Shown here one piece after another: positions 1 through 7,244 of a stretch of 64,000 bases of DNA (positions within the stretch are counted from its first letter, which is position 1; each line of letters starts with the position of its first letter). This DNA is from Nocardioidaceae bacterium. Its GTDB lineage: Bacteria; Actinomycetota; Actinomycetes; Propionibacteriales; Nocardioidaceae. Below the pieces are notes generated by a model that was not told the DNA's origin, searched no databases, and saw only the letters and a program-made list of their open reading frames with translations. The translations under genes and the position numbers were made by a program. The stretch lies in the NCBI GenBank assembly GCA_020636935.1, contig JACJWW010000004.1:62001-126000 (forward strand), read 5' to 3'.

Positions 1-103
1 CAACGAAGGGGCGCTCGGTGCCAGCCTCACGGAGTATGGCGTACTCCTGGGGGCTCAACTGCTCGCGCCATTGCTCACTGCTCTTCTCAACGGGATAACT
101 CAT
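1..103 (-). CDS. msrB: Peptide-methionine (R)-S-oxide reductase, N-terminal part (cut by window edge)
   Basis: Read on the minus strand from the ATG at 103, the 34 visible codons begin MSYPVEKSSEQW and continue to GTERPFV. This matches the start of MsrB proteins (SEEEWR.QL.P.QY.VLRE.GTERPF). MsrB reduces methionine-R-sulfoxide in oxidised proteins. The catalytic Cys and zinc-binding Cys pairs lie beyond the edge and cannot be checked. A TAGCTT hexamer (115..110) sits 6 bases before the ATG, suggesting a leaderless mRNA. The gene is divergent from the sulfide oxidation operon, which fits a shared theme of sulfur and redox stress. Confidence 0.85.
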   Translation of the reverse strand, partial: MSYPVEKSSEQWREQLSPQEYAILREAGTERPFV

Positions 104-109
104 GTGACC

Positions 110-115
110 AAGCTA
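110..115 (-). promoter_or_regulatory. Leaderless -10 element of msrB
   Basis: TAGCTT on the minus strand followed by 6 bases and the msrB ATG at 103. Confidence 0.5.
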
Positions 116-157
116 ATTGGGGTGACCAACCAGATACTAGGCATGGGTGACAGGGCA

Positions 158-173
158 ATACCCTAATGGGTAT
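158..173. promoter_or_regulatory. CsoR/CstR-like operator of the sqr operon
   Basis: ATACCCTAATGGGTAT is an inverted repeat with perfect 6-base arms (ATACCC/GGGTAT) around TAAT. G/C-tract palindromes bounded by AT/TA are the operator type of the CsoR family, which includes the persulfide sensor CstR that controls sulfide-oxidation genes. It overlaps the -10 hexamer TATGGT (171-176) of sqr, as expected for repression. No csoR/cstR gene is in the window. Regulator identity is inferred. Confidence 0.6.
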
Positions 174-176
174 GGT
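171..176 (+). promoter_or_regulatory. Leaderless -10 element of sqr
   Basis: TATGGT, then 6 bases, then the ATG at 183. Its first three bases are the last three of the operator palindrome. This spacing decides for the start at 183 over the in-frame upstream start at 147. Confidence 0.55.
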
Positions 177-182
177 CACAGT

Positions 183-1427
183 ATGAACAAGTTGGTGATT
201 CTAGGGGCCGGAACTGCCGGCACAATGCTCTCCAACACGCTACGTAGAGCATTGGACAGTGATTGGTCGATCACCGTGATCGACCAAGATGACAACCATC
301 AATATCAGCCAGGCTTCTTGTTTGTACCCTTTGGCAAGATGGCGCCGAAAAGGCTCATTCGCTCGCGCCGTGGGCTGATCCCCGATGGTGTTGATTTCAG
401 ACAACGCGCCGTTGCAAAGGTGCACCCACAACGAAATCTGGTGGAGCTGGCCGATGGCGATGAAGTCGAATACGACTGGTTGATCATCGCCAGCGGCTGT
501 ACGCCGAGGCCTGAGGGTATGCCAGGGCTCACAGATGATCGGGTCTGGCAAGAATCTGCATTTGACTTCTACACCCTCGACGGAGCCACGAAACTGCGGG
601 ACGCCATGTCGGCCTTCGAAGGCGGACGGGTGCTGGTGCATATCAGTGAGATGCCCATAAAGTGCCCGGTGGCGCCTCTTGAGTTTGCCTTCCTCGCCGA
701 CGACTACTTCCGCAAACGACGGATCCGTCACAAGGTGGATATCACCTATGTCACGCCACTTGATGGGGCTTTCACCAAGCCTGTCGCATCGAGCAAGCTC
801 GGCGGCTTGCTGGAAGATCGCAGCATCAGGGTGCAGACCGACTTCGCAGTGGAGAGTGTGGACCCCGAGCAGCGCACCCTGAACTCCTACGATGGTCGGG
901 CGCTGCCATTTGATCTGCTGGTGACGGTTCCGGTCAATATGGGTGCGCAGTTCGTGATCGACTCCGGGCTTGGTGATGACTTGGGCTATGTGCCAGTCGA
1001 CAAACACACCTTGCGTGCCGACGCCCACGACAACATCTTCGTGGTGGGCGATGCCGCAAATGTGCCGACCTCGAAGGCCGGAGCCGTGGCTCACTTCGAA
1101 GTCGAGATGTTTACCGACAACTTCTTGGCCGCGGTACAGGGAAAGCCGCTCCCGAATCGTTTCGACGGGCACGCGAACTGCTTCGTCGAGGCTGGACGAG
1201 GGCAGGCATTGTTGCTTGATTTCAACTACGACACCGAGCCACTGACCGGGGTCTTTCCAGCTCCAGTTTTCGGGCCGATGAAGCTGTTGGGCCTGTCCCG
1301 AATCAATCACCTAGGCAAACTGGCTTTTGAGCACATCTACTGGAACATGCTGATGAAGGGCCGCCGACTTCCTGTCCCGACCGAGATGTCGATGAGGGGC
1401 AAGGTTCCAGCAGGAGAGGAGAATTGA
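183..1427 (+). CDS. sqr: Sulfide:quinone oxidoreductase-like FAD protein
   Basis: Membrane-peripheral flavoprotein of 414 aa of the SQR/flavocytochrome c sulfide dehydrogenase family. It would oxidise sulfide to zero-valent (per)sulfur and pass electrons to quinone. Visible features are the N-terminal FAD fold GAGTAG (about residues 8-13), three cysteines in SQR-like contexts (C106 in SGCTPRP, C161 in KCPVAP, C333 in HANCF) and the second nucleotide motif GDAANVPTSKAG. The start at 183 is chosen because an in-frame start at 147 would lie upstream of the operator, while 183 sits 6 bases after a -10. The gene is followed one base later by a DsrC/TusE gene and then dsrE2, so product sulfur is probably handed to sulfur carriers. 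Exact SQR type is not resolved. Confidence 0.85.
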   Translation: MNKLVILGAGTAGTMLSNTLRRALDSDWSITVIDQDDNHQYQPGFLFVPFGKMAPKRLIRSRRGLIPDGVDFRQRAVAKVHPQRNLVELADGDEVEYDWLIIASGCTPRPEGMPGLTDDRVWQESAFDFYTLDGATKLRDAMSAFEGGRVLVHISEMPIKCPVAPLEFAFLADDYFRKRRIRHKVDITYVTPLDGAFTKPVASSKLGGLLEDRSIRVQTDFAVESVDPEQRTLNSYDGRALPFDLLVTVPVNMGAQFVIDSGLGDDLGYVPVDKHTLRADAHDNIFVVGDAANVPTSKAGAVAHFEVEMFTDNFLAAVQGKPLPNRFDGHANCFVEAGRGQALLLDFNYDTEPLTGVFPAPVFGPMKLLGLSRINHLGKLAFEHIYWNMLMKGRRLPVPTEMSMRGKVPAGEEN

Positions 1428-1428
1428 G

Positions 1429-1746
1429 ATGCCTACAAACACCATTGATCAGTTCACTTTCGAGGTCAACGACGAGGGTTTCCTGACCGATCGCAACCAG
1501 TGGAGCAAAGAGCTATGCGAGGTCTTGGCTGAGTTGGTCGGTATCGAGCACTTGACCCCCGAACATTGGGCCACGATCGAGTTCATGAGAGACGACTCTG
1601 CCAAGAGCGGCGTTACCCCGACACTACGCCGGATGCAGACGGTCGGCGGTTTCGACGTAAGAGAGTTGTATCAACTCTTCCCCGGCAAACCGGTGAAGAA
1701 GATGGCCTATCTGTCAGGGCTTCCCAAGCCCGTCGGATGCGTGTGA
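1429..1746 (+). CDS. TusE/DsrC/DsvC-family sulfur carrier, single-cysteine type
   Basis: Small 105-aa protein with the family C-terminus GLPKPVGCV. The penultimate C104 is the sulfur-carrying CysA. The second conserved position of true DsrC, 11 residues upstream, is alanine (A93), so the protein cannot form the CysA-CysB trisulfide used with DsrAB; it resembles TusE or related one-cysteine carriers. C29 is elsewhere in the fold. A good ribosome site (AGGAGAGGAG) lies in the end of sqr. No TusBCD or DsrAB is nearby. The neighbours suggest it receives sulfur from SQR or DsrE2 rather than acting in tRNA thiolation, but this is inference. Confidence 0.85.
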   Translation: MPTNTIDQFTFEVNDEGFLTDRNQWSKELCEVLAELVGIEHLTPEHWATIEFMRDDSAKSGVTPTLRRMQTVGGFDVRELYQLFPGKPVKKMAYLSGLPKPVGCV

Positions 1747-1758
1747 GGGGAGATTGAG

Positions 1759-2361
1759 ATGAGACAGATTCCTGAGGGATTCATCATCCCTGATTTTGGA
1801 AAAGTAGCCACTGCTACGCAAACATCGGGCACGGCATCTGAGGCAGCGACCTACGACGGGCCGCGCAAGATGGCGTTGATCTGCTCCAAAGGCAACCTTG
1901 ACATGGCCTATCCGGGCTTGATCCTGGGCAACTCCGCTGCGGGTGAGGGCATCGAGACCCACATGTTTTTCACCTTCTGGGGCCTTGACATTGTCAACAA
2001 GAAGACCAACGACAAGTTGCAGTTCACGATGATCGGCAATACTGCCATGCACATGCCCGACCTCGGCTATGTCCGGCCCGGGCTAGAGCATTGGTCAATG
2101 CCGCAGTTCATGGGCAGATTGCCGGGCATGACCAAGGCATCCACAAAGATGATGAAGAAGCAGATGGATGACTTGGAGATCCCGTCCGTACCGGAGTTTC
2201 TAGACCTACTCCAAGCATCAGGTGTGCACATGTATGCCTGCAAGTTGAGCTTCGACATGATGAAGATGCTCGAGGCGGACCTGCATCCTGCGGTTGAAGG
2301 CGTGATCAGTGCGGCTGATTTCATCGAGATAAGCACAGGAGCGCAAACGATCTTCATCTGA
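1759..2361 (+). CDS. DsrE/DsrF-like sulfurtransferase, DsrE2 type
   Basis: A 200-aa protein with the DsrE-like fold. After a roughly 35-residue lead it shows the first strand MALICSKGNLD (C42), then the hallmark FFTFWGLDIV helix-strand, a Met/Lys-rich middle, and the conserved cysteine C161 in YACKLSFDMM, the likely persulfide carrier. DsrE2 proteins typically sit beside SQR, rhodanese, TusA or DsrC genes and shuttle persulfide sulfur. Ribosome site GGGGAG before the ATG; third gene of the operon behind the CsoR-like operator. No transmembrane segment is obvious, unlike some DsrE2 subtypes. Confidence 0.85.
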   Translation: MRQIPEGFIIPDFGKVATATQTSGTASEAATYDGPRKMALICSKGNLDMAYPGLILGNSAAGEGIETHMFFTFWGLDIVNKKTNDKLQFTMIGNTAMHMPDLGYVRPGLEHWSMPQFMGRLPGMTKASTKMMKKQMDDLEIPSVPEFLDLLQASGVHMYACKLSFDMMKMLEADLHPAVEGVISAADFIEISTGAQTIFI

Positions 2362-2412
2362 ACCTGCAGATGCTTCAGTTGCCCTGCATCGGTCTGACCA
2401 CGACCAAGGCTC

Positions 2413-2418
2413 TAGCGT
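2413..2418 (+). promoter_or_regulatory. Leaderless -10 element of the LigD-type polymerase gene
   Basis: TAGCGT, 6 bases before the ATG at 2425. Confidence 0.5.
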
Positions 2419-2424
2419 GGATGC

Positions 2425-3504
2425 ATGGTCAAGAGCTCAGCGGAGGTACTGGTCGTTGGGGATCGCGAGGTCAGGATCTCGAGCCCGAACCGGATCATCT
2501 ACGAGCCAACTGACCGCACGCCAGCAGTCACGAAGCTTGATGTCTGCAAGTACTTCGCGGCGGTGGGCGCGCCTTTGATTCGCGCCATAGGCGGCCGACC
2601 AGTTGCTATGGAGCGCTGGCCCGATGGGTGGCGTGAAGGGATGAGCTTGGCCACCGGAAATCCTGGCGGAGGGGGAGATGGCTTTTATCAAAAGCGCTTG
2701 CCGAGGGGTGCTCCGTCGTGGCTGGAGACCATCCGAGTAGTCACACCGGGTGGTCGACCCATCGATGAACTCTGCCTCCACGAGCCCGCAGCGGCTGTTT
2801 GGGCCGCACAGATGGGCACGCTTACCTTCCACCCCTGGCCCGTGCGCCGACCCGATGTGGATCACCCTGACGAACTGCGCATCGACATCGACCCGCAACC
2901 AAGCACATCCTTCGTCGATGCCCGACGGGTGGCCTTGCTGACCCATGACCTACTGGAGGAGTTGGGGATTCGGGGGTTTGCCAAGACGAGTGGCAATCGA
3001 GGCGTTCATGTATATGTGCGGATCCGTCCAGAGTGGACCTTTGAGGAGGTCAGGCACGCAGCGATAGGCCTGGGACGGGAACTGGAGCGGCGAGACGATG
3101 CGGTCACCACTGCGTGGTGGAAGGAGGAGCGGGGGGCGCGATTGTTCATCGACTACAACCAGAACAACCGGGATCGCACCGTAGCTGGGGCATGGTCGCT
3201 GCGCGCGCGTTCCGGCGCGCCGGTGTCGACACCCATGACTTGGGATACCTTGGCGGCCACTGATGATCCTCGGGAATTCAACCTTGTCACAGTGCCGAGT
3301 TACTTGGCCGATGGTGACCCATGGTCAGACATGTACGATGTGGCCTATGGGCTGGAGCCACTTCTGAGGCTGTGGGAGCAATTGCCTGGGGGAGAGTTGA
3401 ACTTCCCACCCGACTATCCGAAGATGCCCGGGGAGCCGCCGCGGGTGCAGCCTTCGAAGAAGAACCCAGAGCACTGGGGGCCCGGTGGCGAGAAACTGGC
3501 GTGA
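2425..3504 (+). CDS. LigD-type DNA polymerase/primase domain protein (Prim-PolC-like)
   Basis: Stand-alone 359-aa archaeo-eukaryotic primase-like polymerase, the family of the LigD polymerase domain. Visible motifs are the metal-binding DIDP in ELRIDIDP, the SGNRGVHVYV motif, and the third acidic site in LFIDYNQNNRDRT followed by GAWSLRARSGAPVSTP. No ligase or nuclease domain is fused. A LigC gene lies 0.6 kb away, convergent. In M. tuberculosis, Prim-PolC and LigC are adjacent and act in base excision repair; the same partnership is inferred here. No Ku gene is visible. Confidence 0.88.
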   Translation: MVKSSAEVLVVGDREVRISSPNRIIYEPTDRTPAVTKLDVCKYFAAVGAPLIRAIGGRPVAMERWPDGWREGMSLATGNPGGGGDGFYQKRLPRGAPSWLETIRVVTPGGRPIDELCLHEPAAAVWAAQMGTLTFHPWPVRRPDVDHPDELRIDIDPQPSTSFVDARRVALLTHDLLEELGIRGFAKTSGNRGVHVYVRIRPEWTFEEVRHAAIGLGRELERRDDAVTTAWWKEERGARLFIDYNQNNRDRTVAGAWSLRARSGAPVSTPMTWDTLAATDDPREFNLVTVPSYLADGDPWSDMYDVAYGLEPLLRLWEQLPGGELNFPPDYPKMPGEPPRVQPSKKNPEHWGPGGEKLA

Positions 3505-3522
3505 CTGCTAACCGCAGAGATG

Positions 3523-3539
3523 TGGGGCTTCAGACCCCA
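3523..3539. terminator. Possible hairpin between convergent genes
   Basis: TGGGG and CCCCA arms around a 7-base loop between the polymerase gene and the converging USP-like gene, overlapping the latter's last codons. There is no T-run, so termination is only a possibility. Confidence 0.25.
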
Positions 3540-4108
3540 GTGATGCCTTCACCTTGACCAGCCTGCTCGTCGAAGTTTTCATGCTCGAGCAGATGCAGGA
3601 TGGGTACGCCGAGTCGCTTACGTGCCTTGGAGGTCCAGTCGAGGTGGAAGAACTCCGCAACGAGATGTGGTCGGGTAAGGATGACGACCTCATTGGCGCC
3701 ATTGTTGGTGACCACCGAAACCAGTGTGTCGACAGGATCCTTGACGACCATGTGGCCGACCGCGTCACGGCCCTGCTGCTTGATGCTGTCAACAGTTGCA
3801 GCCAAGTCTTCAGCGCACTCCCTGCTTGCCTGTTGCCGGAACTCCTCCAACTCTTCAGGCGAGTAAATGACCGGCGGCATACCCATCAGGTCACCGGCAT
3901 TCAAGGATCCCAAGGTGCTCTCAAGCACGGCTGGTGCTTCTTCGCGAGGCAGCAAGACGTGGTAGACCACTTTGCTGTCGAGCCCTTCATGCAAGCTGGT
4001 CAAGATCTTGGCGTCATCGTCACGGAAGGGCTGCTCGATCAGCACTGCTACGACATAAGCGCCATCACCGCCGATGGTTGGCTGTGGAGTGTCTGGTTGG
4101 TCGTTCAT
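3530..4108 (-). CDS. Universal stress protein-like protein
   Basis: A 192-aa protein with alternating strands and helices that looks like a diverged UspA/Rossmann-like domain: AYVVAVLIEQPFRDDDAKIL at the start, KVVYHVLLP as second strand, and NNGANEVVILTRPHL then LDWTSKARKRLGVPILHLLEHE at the end. The canonical ATP motif G-x2-G-x9-G-S is not clear. The ATG at 4108 overlaps the ligC stop (ATGA), so it is translationally coupled to the ligase. Function is not known; a stress role is a guess from fold. Confidence 0.6.
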   Translation of the reverse strand: MNDQPDTPQPTIGGDGAYVVAVLIEQPFRDDDAKILTSLHEGLDSKVVYHVLLPREEAPAVLESTLGSLNAGDLMGMPPVIYSPEELEEFRQQASRECAEDLAATVDSIKQQGRDAVGHMVVKDPVDTLVSVVTNNGANEVVILTRPHLVAEFFHLDWTSKARKRLGVPILHLLEHENFDEQAGQGEGITGV

Positions 4109-5205
4109 CGCTCACCTCTGAGATTGCCTGACAACACCTTATCCAGTTCAAACCCAACTGGCTCCTCCAGTTGGCTATATCCGCAACTCTCGGGGTCACG
4201 GTCTGGTCGCCATCTCTTGAACTGAGCGGTATGGCGAAATCTTCTACCTTCCATGTGGTCATAGCCGACCTCAAGCACCCACTTGGGCTCAATTGGGATG
4301 AAAGAAAGATCCTTTCCCTGACTCCAACGCGATCTTGTGCCTGGCACCCGATCTGGATTGGCAGCTATCTGGCCTTCGATTCCCCAAGGGTGTGTGCTCA
4401 TTGCTGTCTGCAAAGTGCTCAGTTCATCGATCAACTCCGCGCGACGCGTCAAAGTAAAACTTGCACAGACCCCGACGTGTTGGAGGTGGCCATTTTCGAA
4501 GAGCCCGAGAAGGAGTGAGCCCACCAACGGGCGGGCATCTGTGGAGTCCTTGTGGAGTCGATAACCACCCAGCACCACATCTGCGGTGCGTTGATGTTTT
4601 AGCTTGAGCATGGTCCGAGCATTAGGGGTGTAGGGACTGTCGATCGGCTTGGCGATCAGACCATCAAGCCCTGCCCCCTCGAACTGGTCAAACCAGGTCT
4701 GGGCCAGGTCTGGATCCTGTGTGGTCTGGGTCAAGAAGAGCGGTGCCTCCACTTTGGCAAGAACTTCTTCCAACCGCCTGCGTCTATTGCGGAATGGCTG
4801 GTCCAGCAGGCTCTGTGAGCCTGATGCCAAGGAGTCGAAGCCGACAAACCCTGCTGGAGTCTCGACAGAGAGTTGCTTGATTCGGGAGCCTGCTGGGTGG
4901 ACTCGGGCCTGCAGGCAGTCAAAATCAAGGCGCTCGCCGCGAGCAACGAAAATCTCGCCGTCTAGGACGCACTTCTTGGGTAGTTGGCTCACCATGGCCT
5001 GCGTGAGCTCTGGAAAATACCGGGTAAGGGACTTGGTATTGCGTGAGGTCAACTCGACCTCGTCACCATCCTTGAACACCAAGCACCGGAAGCCATCCCA
5101 CTTAGGCTCAAACAGGTGACCCCCAGTCCCTGAGCTTGCCCTAGGGATCGACTTGGCTGACTTTGCCAACATTGGCCGTAGTGGAGGCATCACCGGAAGA
5201 TCCAT
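4105..5205 (-). CDS. ligC: ATP-dependent DNA ligase, LigC type
   Basis: A 366-aa single-ligase protein: nucleotidyltransferase domain followed by an OB fold. Motif I is FEPKWDGFR with adenylated lysine K35. Motif III-like VGFDSL, motif IV GLDGLIAKP and motif V LKLKHQRTADVVLGG follow. Length and motifs fit actinobacterial LigC, used in repair synthesis with Prim-PolC. The ATG at 5205 is divergent from ppk2 with only 24 bases between start codons; each gene has its own -10 hexamer 7 bases ahead. Confidence 0.9.
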   Translation of the reverse strand: MDLPVMPPLRPMLAKSAKSIPRASSGTGGHLFEPKWDGFRCLVFKDGDEVELTSRNTKSLTRYFPELTQAMVSQLPKKCVLDGEIFVARGERLDFDCLQARVHPAGSRIKQLSVETPAGFVGFDSLASGSQSLLDQPFRNRRRRLEEVLAKVEAPLFLTQTTQDPDLAQTWFDQFEGAGLDGLIAKPIDSPYTPNARTMLKLKHQRTADVVLGGYRLHKDSTDARPLVGSLLLGLFENGHLQHVGVCASFTLTRRAELIDELSTLQTAMSTHPWGIEGQIAANPDRVPGTRSRWSQGKDLSFIPIEPKWVLEVGYDHMEGRRFRHTAQFKRWRPDRDPESCGYSQLEEPVGFELDKVLSGNLRGER

Positions 5206-5212
5206 GTGTTAG

Positions 5213-5222
5213 AGCCTAGACT
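5213..5222. promoter_or_regulatory. Overlapping divergent -10 elements of ligC and ppk2
   Basis: On the minus strand TAGGCT (5218..5213) lies 7 bases before the ligC ATG. On the plus strand TAGACT (5217-5222) lies 7 bases before the ppk2 ATG at 5230. The two hexamers share the TA at 5217-5218. Both transcripts would be leaderless. Confidence 0.55.
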
Positions 5223-5229
5223 CATCACC

Positions 5230-6075
5230 ATGTCTGATCCGCTCAGCGAACTACTACGCGTGGCCCAAGGCAAGGTAAATCTGGGAGCCATCGACCCGGC
5301 AGGCACGCCCGGGTTTGAGGGCAAGAAGGCCGAAGGGCTAACGGCCCTTGCCGAGATCGGTCCTAGCCTGGCGGAGCTTCAAGAGAGACTCTTTGCGGGT
5401 GCTTACACCGAAGAGTCCAACGCAAGGATCTTGGTGATTCTGCAGGGGATGGACACCTCGGGTAAGGGCGGAGTCCTCAAGCATGTGATCGGGCTATTGC
5501 ATCCAAATGCGATCGCGCTCACTTCTTTCAAGAAACCCACTGCCGAGGAGTTGCGCCATGACTTCTTGTGGCGGATCGACAAGGCGCTACCTCGGCCCGG
5601 CATAGTCGGGGTCTTTGACCGCTCGCACTACGAAGATGTGCTCGTTGCCCGAGTACACGAGCTCGCCGATAGGGCAGAGATCGAACGCCGTTATGACGCG
5701 ATCAACCAATGGGAACAAGCCTTGGTCGACGATGGCTGCGTGGTGATCAAGTGCATGCTTCACATGAGTGAGGCCGAGCAACGTGAACGTCTCCTTGCCC
5801 GATTGGAAGACCCCACGAAGCAGTGGAAATTCAAGCCCAACGATGTCGATGAGCGACAGCTGTGGTCGGCTTACCAGTCCGCATACGAAATAGCCTTGGA
5901 ACGCTGCAACACGCAGGCTGTGCCGTGGCACGTCGTACCCAGTGATCGAAAGTGGTATCGCAACTGGGCGATTGGCAGACTCGTTCTCGAGGCGTTGGAG
6001 TCTTTGGACTTGCAGTGGCCAGCACCCGACTATGACGTGGCAGCCCAAAAGCAGCGCCTATTGGGCCAGGCATGA
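5230..6075 (+). CDS. ppk2: Polyphosphate kinase 2 family protein
   Basis: A 281-aa soluble PPK2 that transfers phosphate between polyphosphate and nucleotides. Walker A is QGMDTSGKGG, the lid region contains FKKPTAEELRHDFLWR, and Walker B is GVFDRSHYEDVL, all in usual order and length for a single-domain PPK2. The ATG at 5230 is preferred to a GTG at 5206 because of the -10 seven bases upstream and because family proteins begin near here. The stop overlaps the start of the HipA-like gene (ATGA). Confidence 0.9.
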   Translation: MSDPLSELLRVAQGKVNLGAIDPAGTPGFEGKKAEGLTALAEIGPSLAELQERLFAGAYTEESNARILVILQGMDTSGKGGVLKHVIGLLHPNAIALTSFKKPTAEELRHDFLWRIDKALPRPGIVGVFDRSHYEDVLVARVHELADRAEIERRYDAINQWEQALVDDGCVVIKCMLHMSEAEQRERLLARLEDPTKQWKFKPNDVDERQLWSAYQSAYEIALERCNTQAVPWHVVPSDRKWYRNWAIGRLVLEALESLDLQWPAPDYDVAAQKQRLLGQA

Positions 6076-6851
6076 CCGATCGCAACTCACTGCGATCTGT
6101 GACGGGTAGCAGATTTGTCACACCACTACGCGAGGGTGGCTCTTTGCCGGGCATCGTCGAGGGTGACGACTTGGGCACTTATGTGTGCAAATTTAGAGGA
6201 GCAGGCCAGGGTCTGCCGGTACTGGTGGCTGAGGTGTTCGTGGGGGAGTTGGCCCGGGCGCTGGGGCTGCGCACTCCCGAGCTGGTTTGCCTAGAAATCA
6301 CCGAACCCATGGCTCGTTATGAGGCTGACGAAGAGGTACAAGATCTGCTCAACGCCAGCATTGGTCTCAATCTTGGGGTTGACTTCTTGCCAGGATCCTT
6401 CGGTTTTGATCCCGGGCAGGCCGTTGATCCAGAGTACGCCGCGAAGGTGATCTGGCTGGACGCCTATGTGGCCAACGTTGATCGCAGTTGGCGCAACCCG
6501 AATTTGCTCTGGTGGCATCAAGACCTGTGGTTGATTGACCATGGCGCCAGCCTCTATTTTCACCACGGCTGGATTGGCGGGCTCACCGATGCCAGCAGGT
6601 TTGTCACCCAGCCTTGGTCGGCCAACGACCATGTCTTGTCAGATCACTTGACTGGAGTGGGCAAGGCACATCAGGAGATGGCCGCACAAGTTGATGGTGA
6701 TCTGCTGGACAGCGTGCTTGCACTGGTGCCTGATGAATGGTTGAGCTTCGTGCAGGGAGAAACGCCAGGACGTATCCGCAAGGCCTATCGCGATTTGTTG
6801 TTGACCCGACTGGCCAACCCGAGTGCATGGTTGCCAAGAGGTGATGGCTGA
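6072..6851 (+). CDS. HipA-like kinase domain protein
   Basis: A 259-aa protein resembling compact HipA-like kinases found in Actinobacteria. A short N-terminal strand pair leads to TYVCKFRG (possible ATP-binding lysine), then a helical lobe with LDAYVANVDRSWRNPNLL (catalytic-loop-like Asp and Asn) and LIDHGASL (metal-binding-like DHG). It lacks the N-terminal extension of toxin HipA and no HipB antitoxin is adjacent. It is coupled to ppk2 upstream and to a DUF3037 gene downstream by overlaps. Substrate unknown. Confidence 0.75.
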   Translation: MTDRNSLRSVTGSRFVTPLREGGSLPGIVEGDDLGTYVCKFRGAGQGLPVLVAEVFVGELARALGLRTPELVCLEITEPMARYEADEEVQDLLNASIGLNLGVDFLPGSFGFDPGQAVDPEYAAKVIWLDAYVANVDRSWRNPNLLWWHQDLWLIDHGASLYFHHGWIGGLTDASRFVTQPWSANDHVLSDHLTGVGKAHQEMAAQVDGDLLDSVLALVPDEWLSFVQGETPGRIRKAYRDLLLTRLANPSAWLPRGDG

Positions 6852-7231
6852 TGGCGCTGATGCCCTATCAGTACGTCGTACTCCGATGTGTGCCCAGAGT
6901 CGACCGCGAAGAGTTCGTCAATGTGGGCGTCGCCCTGCATTGTGAAGACGCCGACTACTTGGGTTGTCGCTGGCAGATCTGTGAAGACCGGATCCGGACA
7001 CTCGCCCCCTGGCTCGATCTGGATGTGCTTGCTGACGTGTTGACATACTTGGCTGGAGTCTGCAGTGGCGATCCGGCTGCAGGTCAGGTGGCTGCAGAGA
7101 CGCCAAGCCGCCGATTCGGCTTCTTGAAGGCGCCTCGATCCACCGTGGTGCAGCCGAGCCCGGTGCATGGCGGACTCACCTCAGATCCAGCTGGTGAGCT
7201 CGATCGACTGCTCACGGCCTTGGTGCTCTGA
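6851..7231 (+). CDS. DUF3037 family protein
   Basis: A 126-aa protein beginning YQYVVLRCVPRVDREEFVNVGV, the typical opening of DUF3037 proteins. Members commonly follow HipA-like genes, as here, with start and stop sharing a base at 6851. No catalytic residues are known. The last 45 residues (PRSTVVQPSPVHGGL) are the second conserved segment. Probably a partner of the HipA-like kinase. Confidence 0.8.
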   Translation: MALMPYQYVVLRCVPRVDREEFVNVGVALHCEDADYLGCRWQICEDRIRTLAPWLDLDVLADVLTYLAGVCSGDPAAGQVAAETPSRRFGFLKAPRSTVVQPSPVHGGLTSDPAGELDRLLTALVL

Positions 7232-7244
7232 GCGGGCACTCAGC

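Noticed and set aside
240..1310. A 356-aa minus-strand open frame opposite sqr
   Set aside because: It is antisense to a clear flavoprotein gene, matches no family and lacks a promoter; a coding-bias shadow.
2437..2946. A 169-aa minus-strand frame opposite the LigD-type polymerase gene
   Set aside because: Shadow of the polymerase gene with its catalytic DIDP motif on the plus strand.
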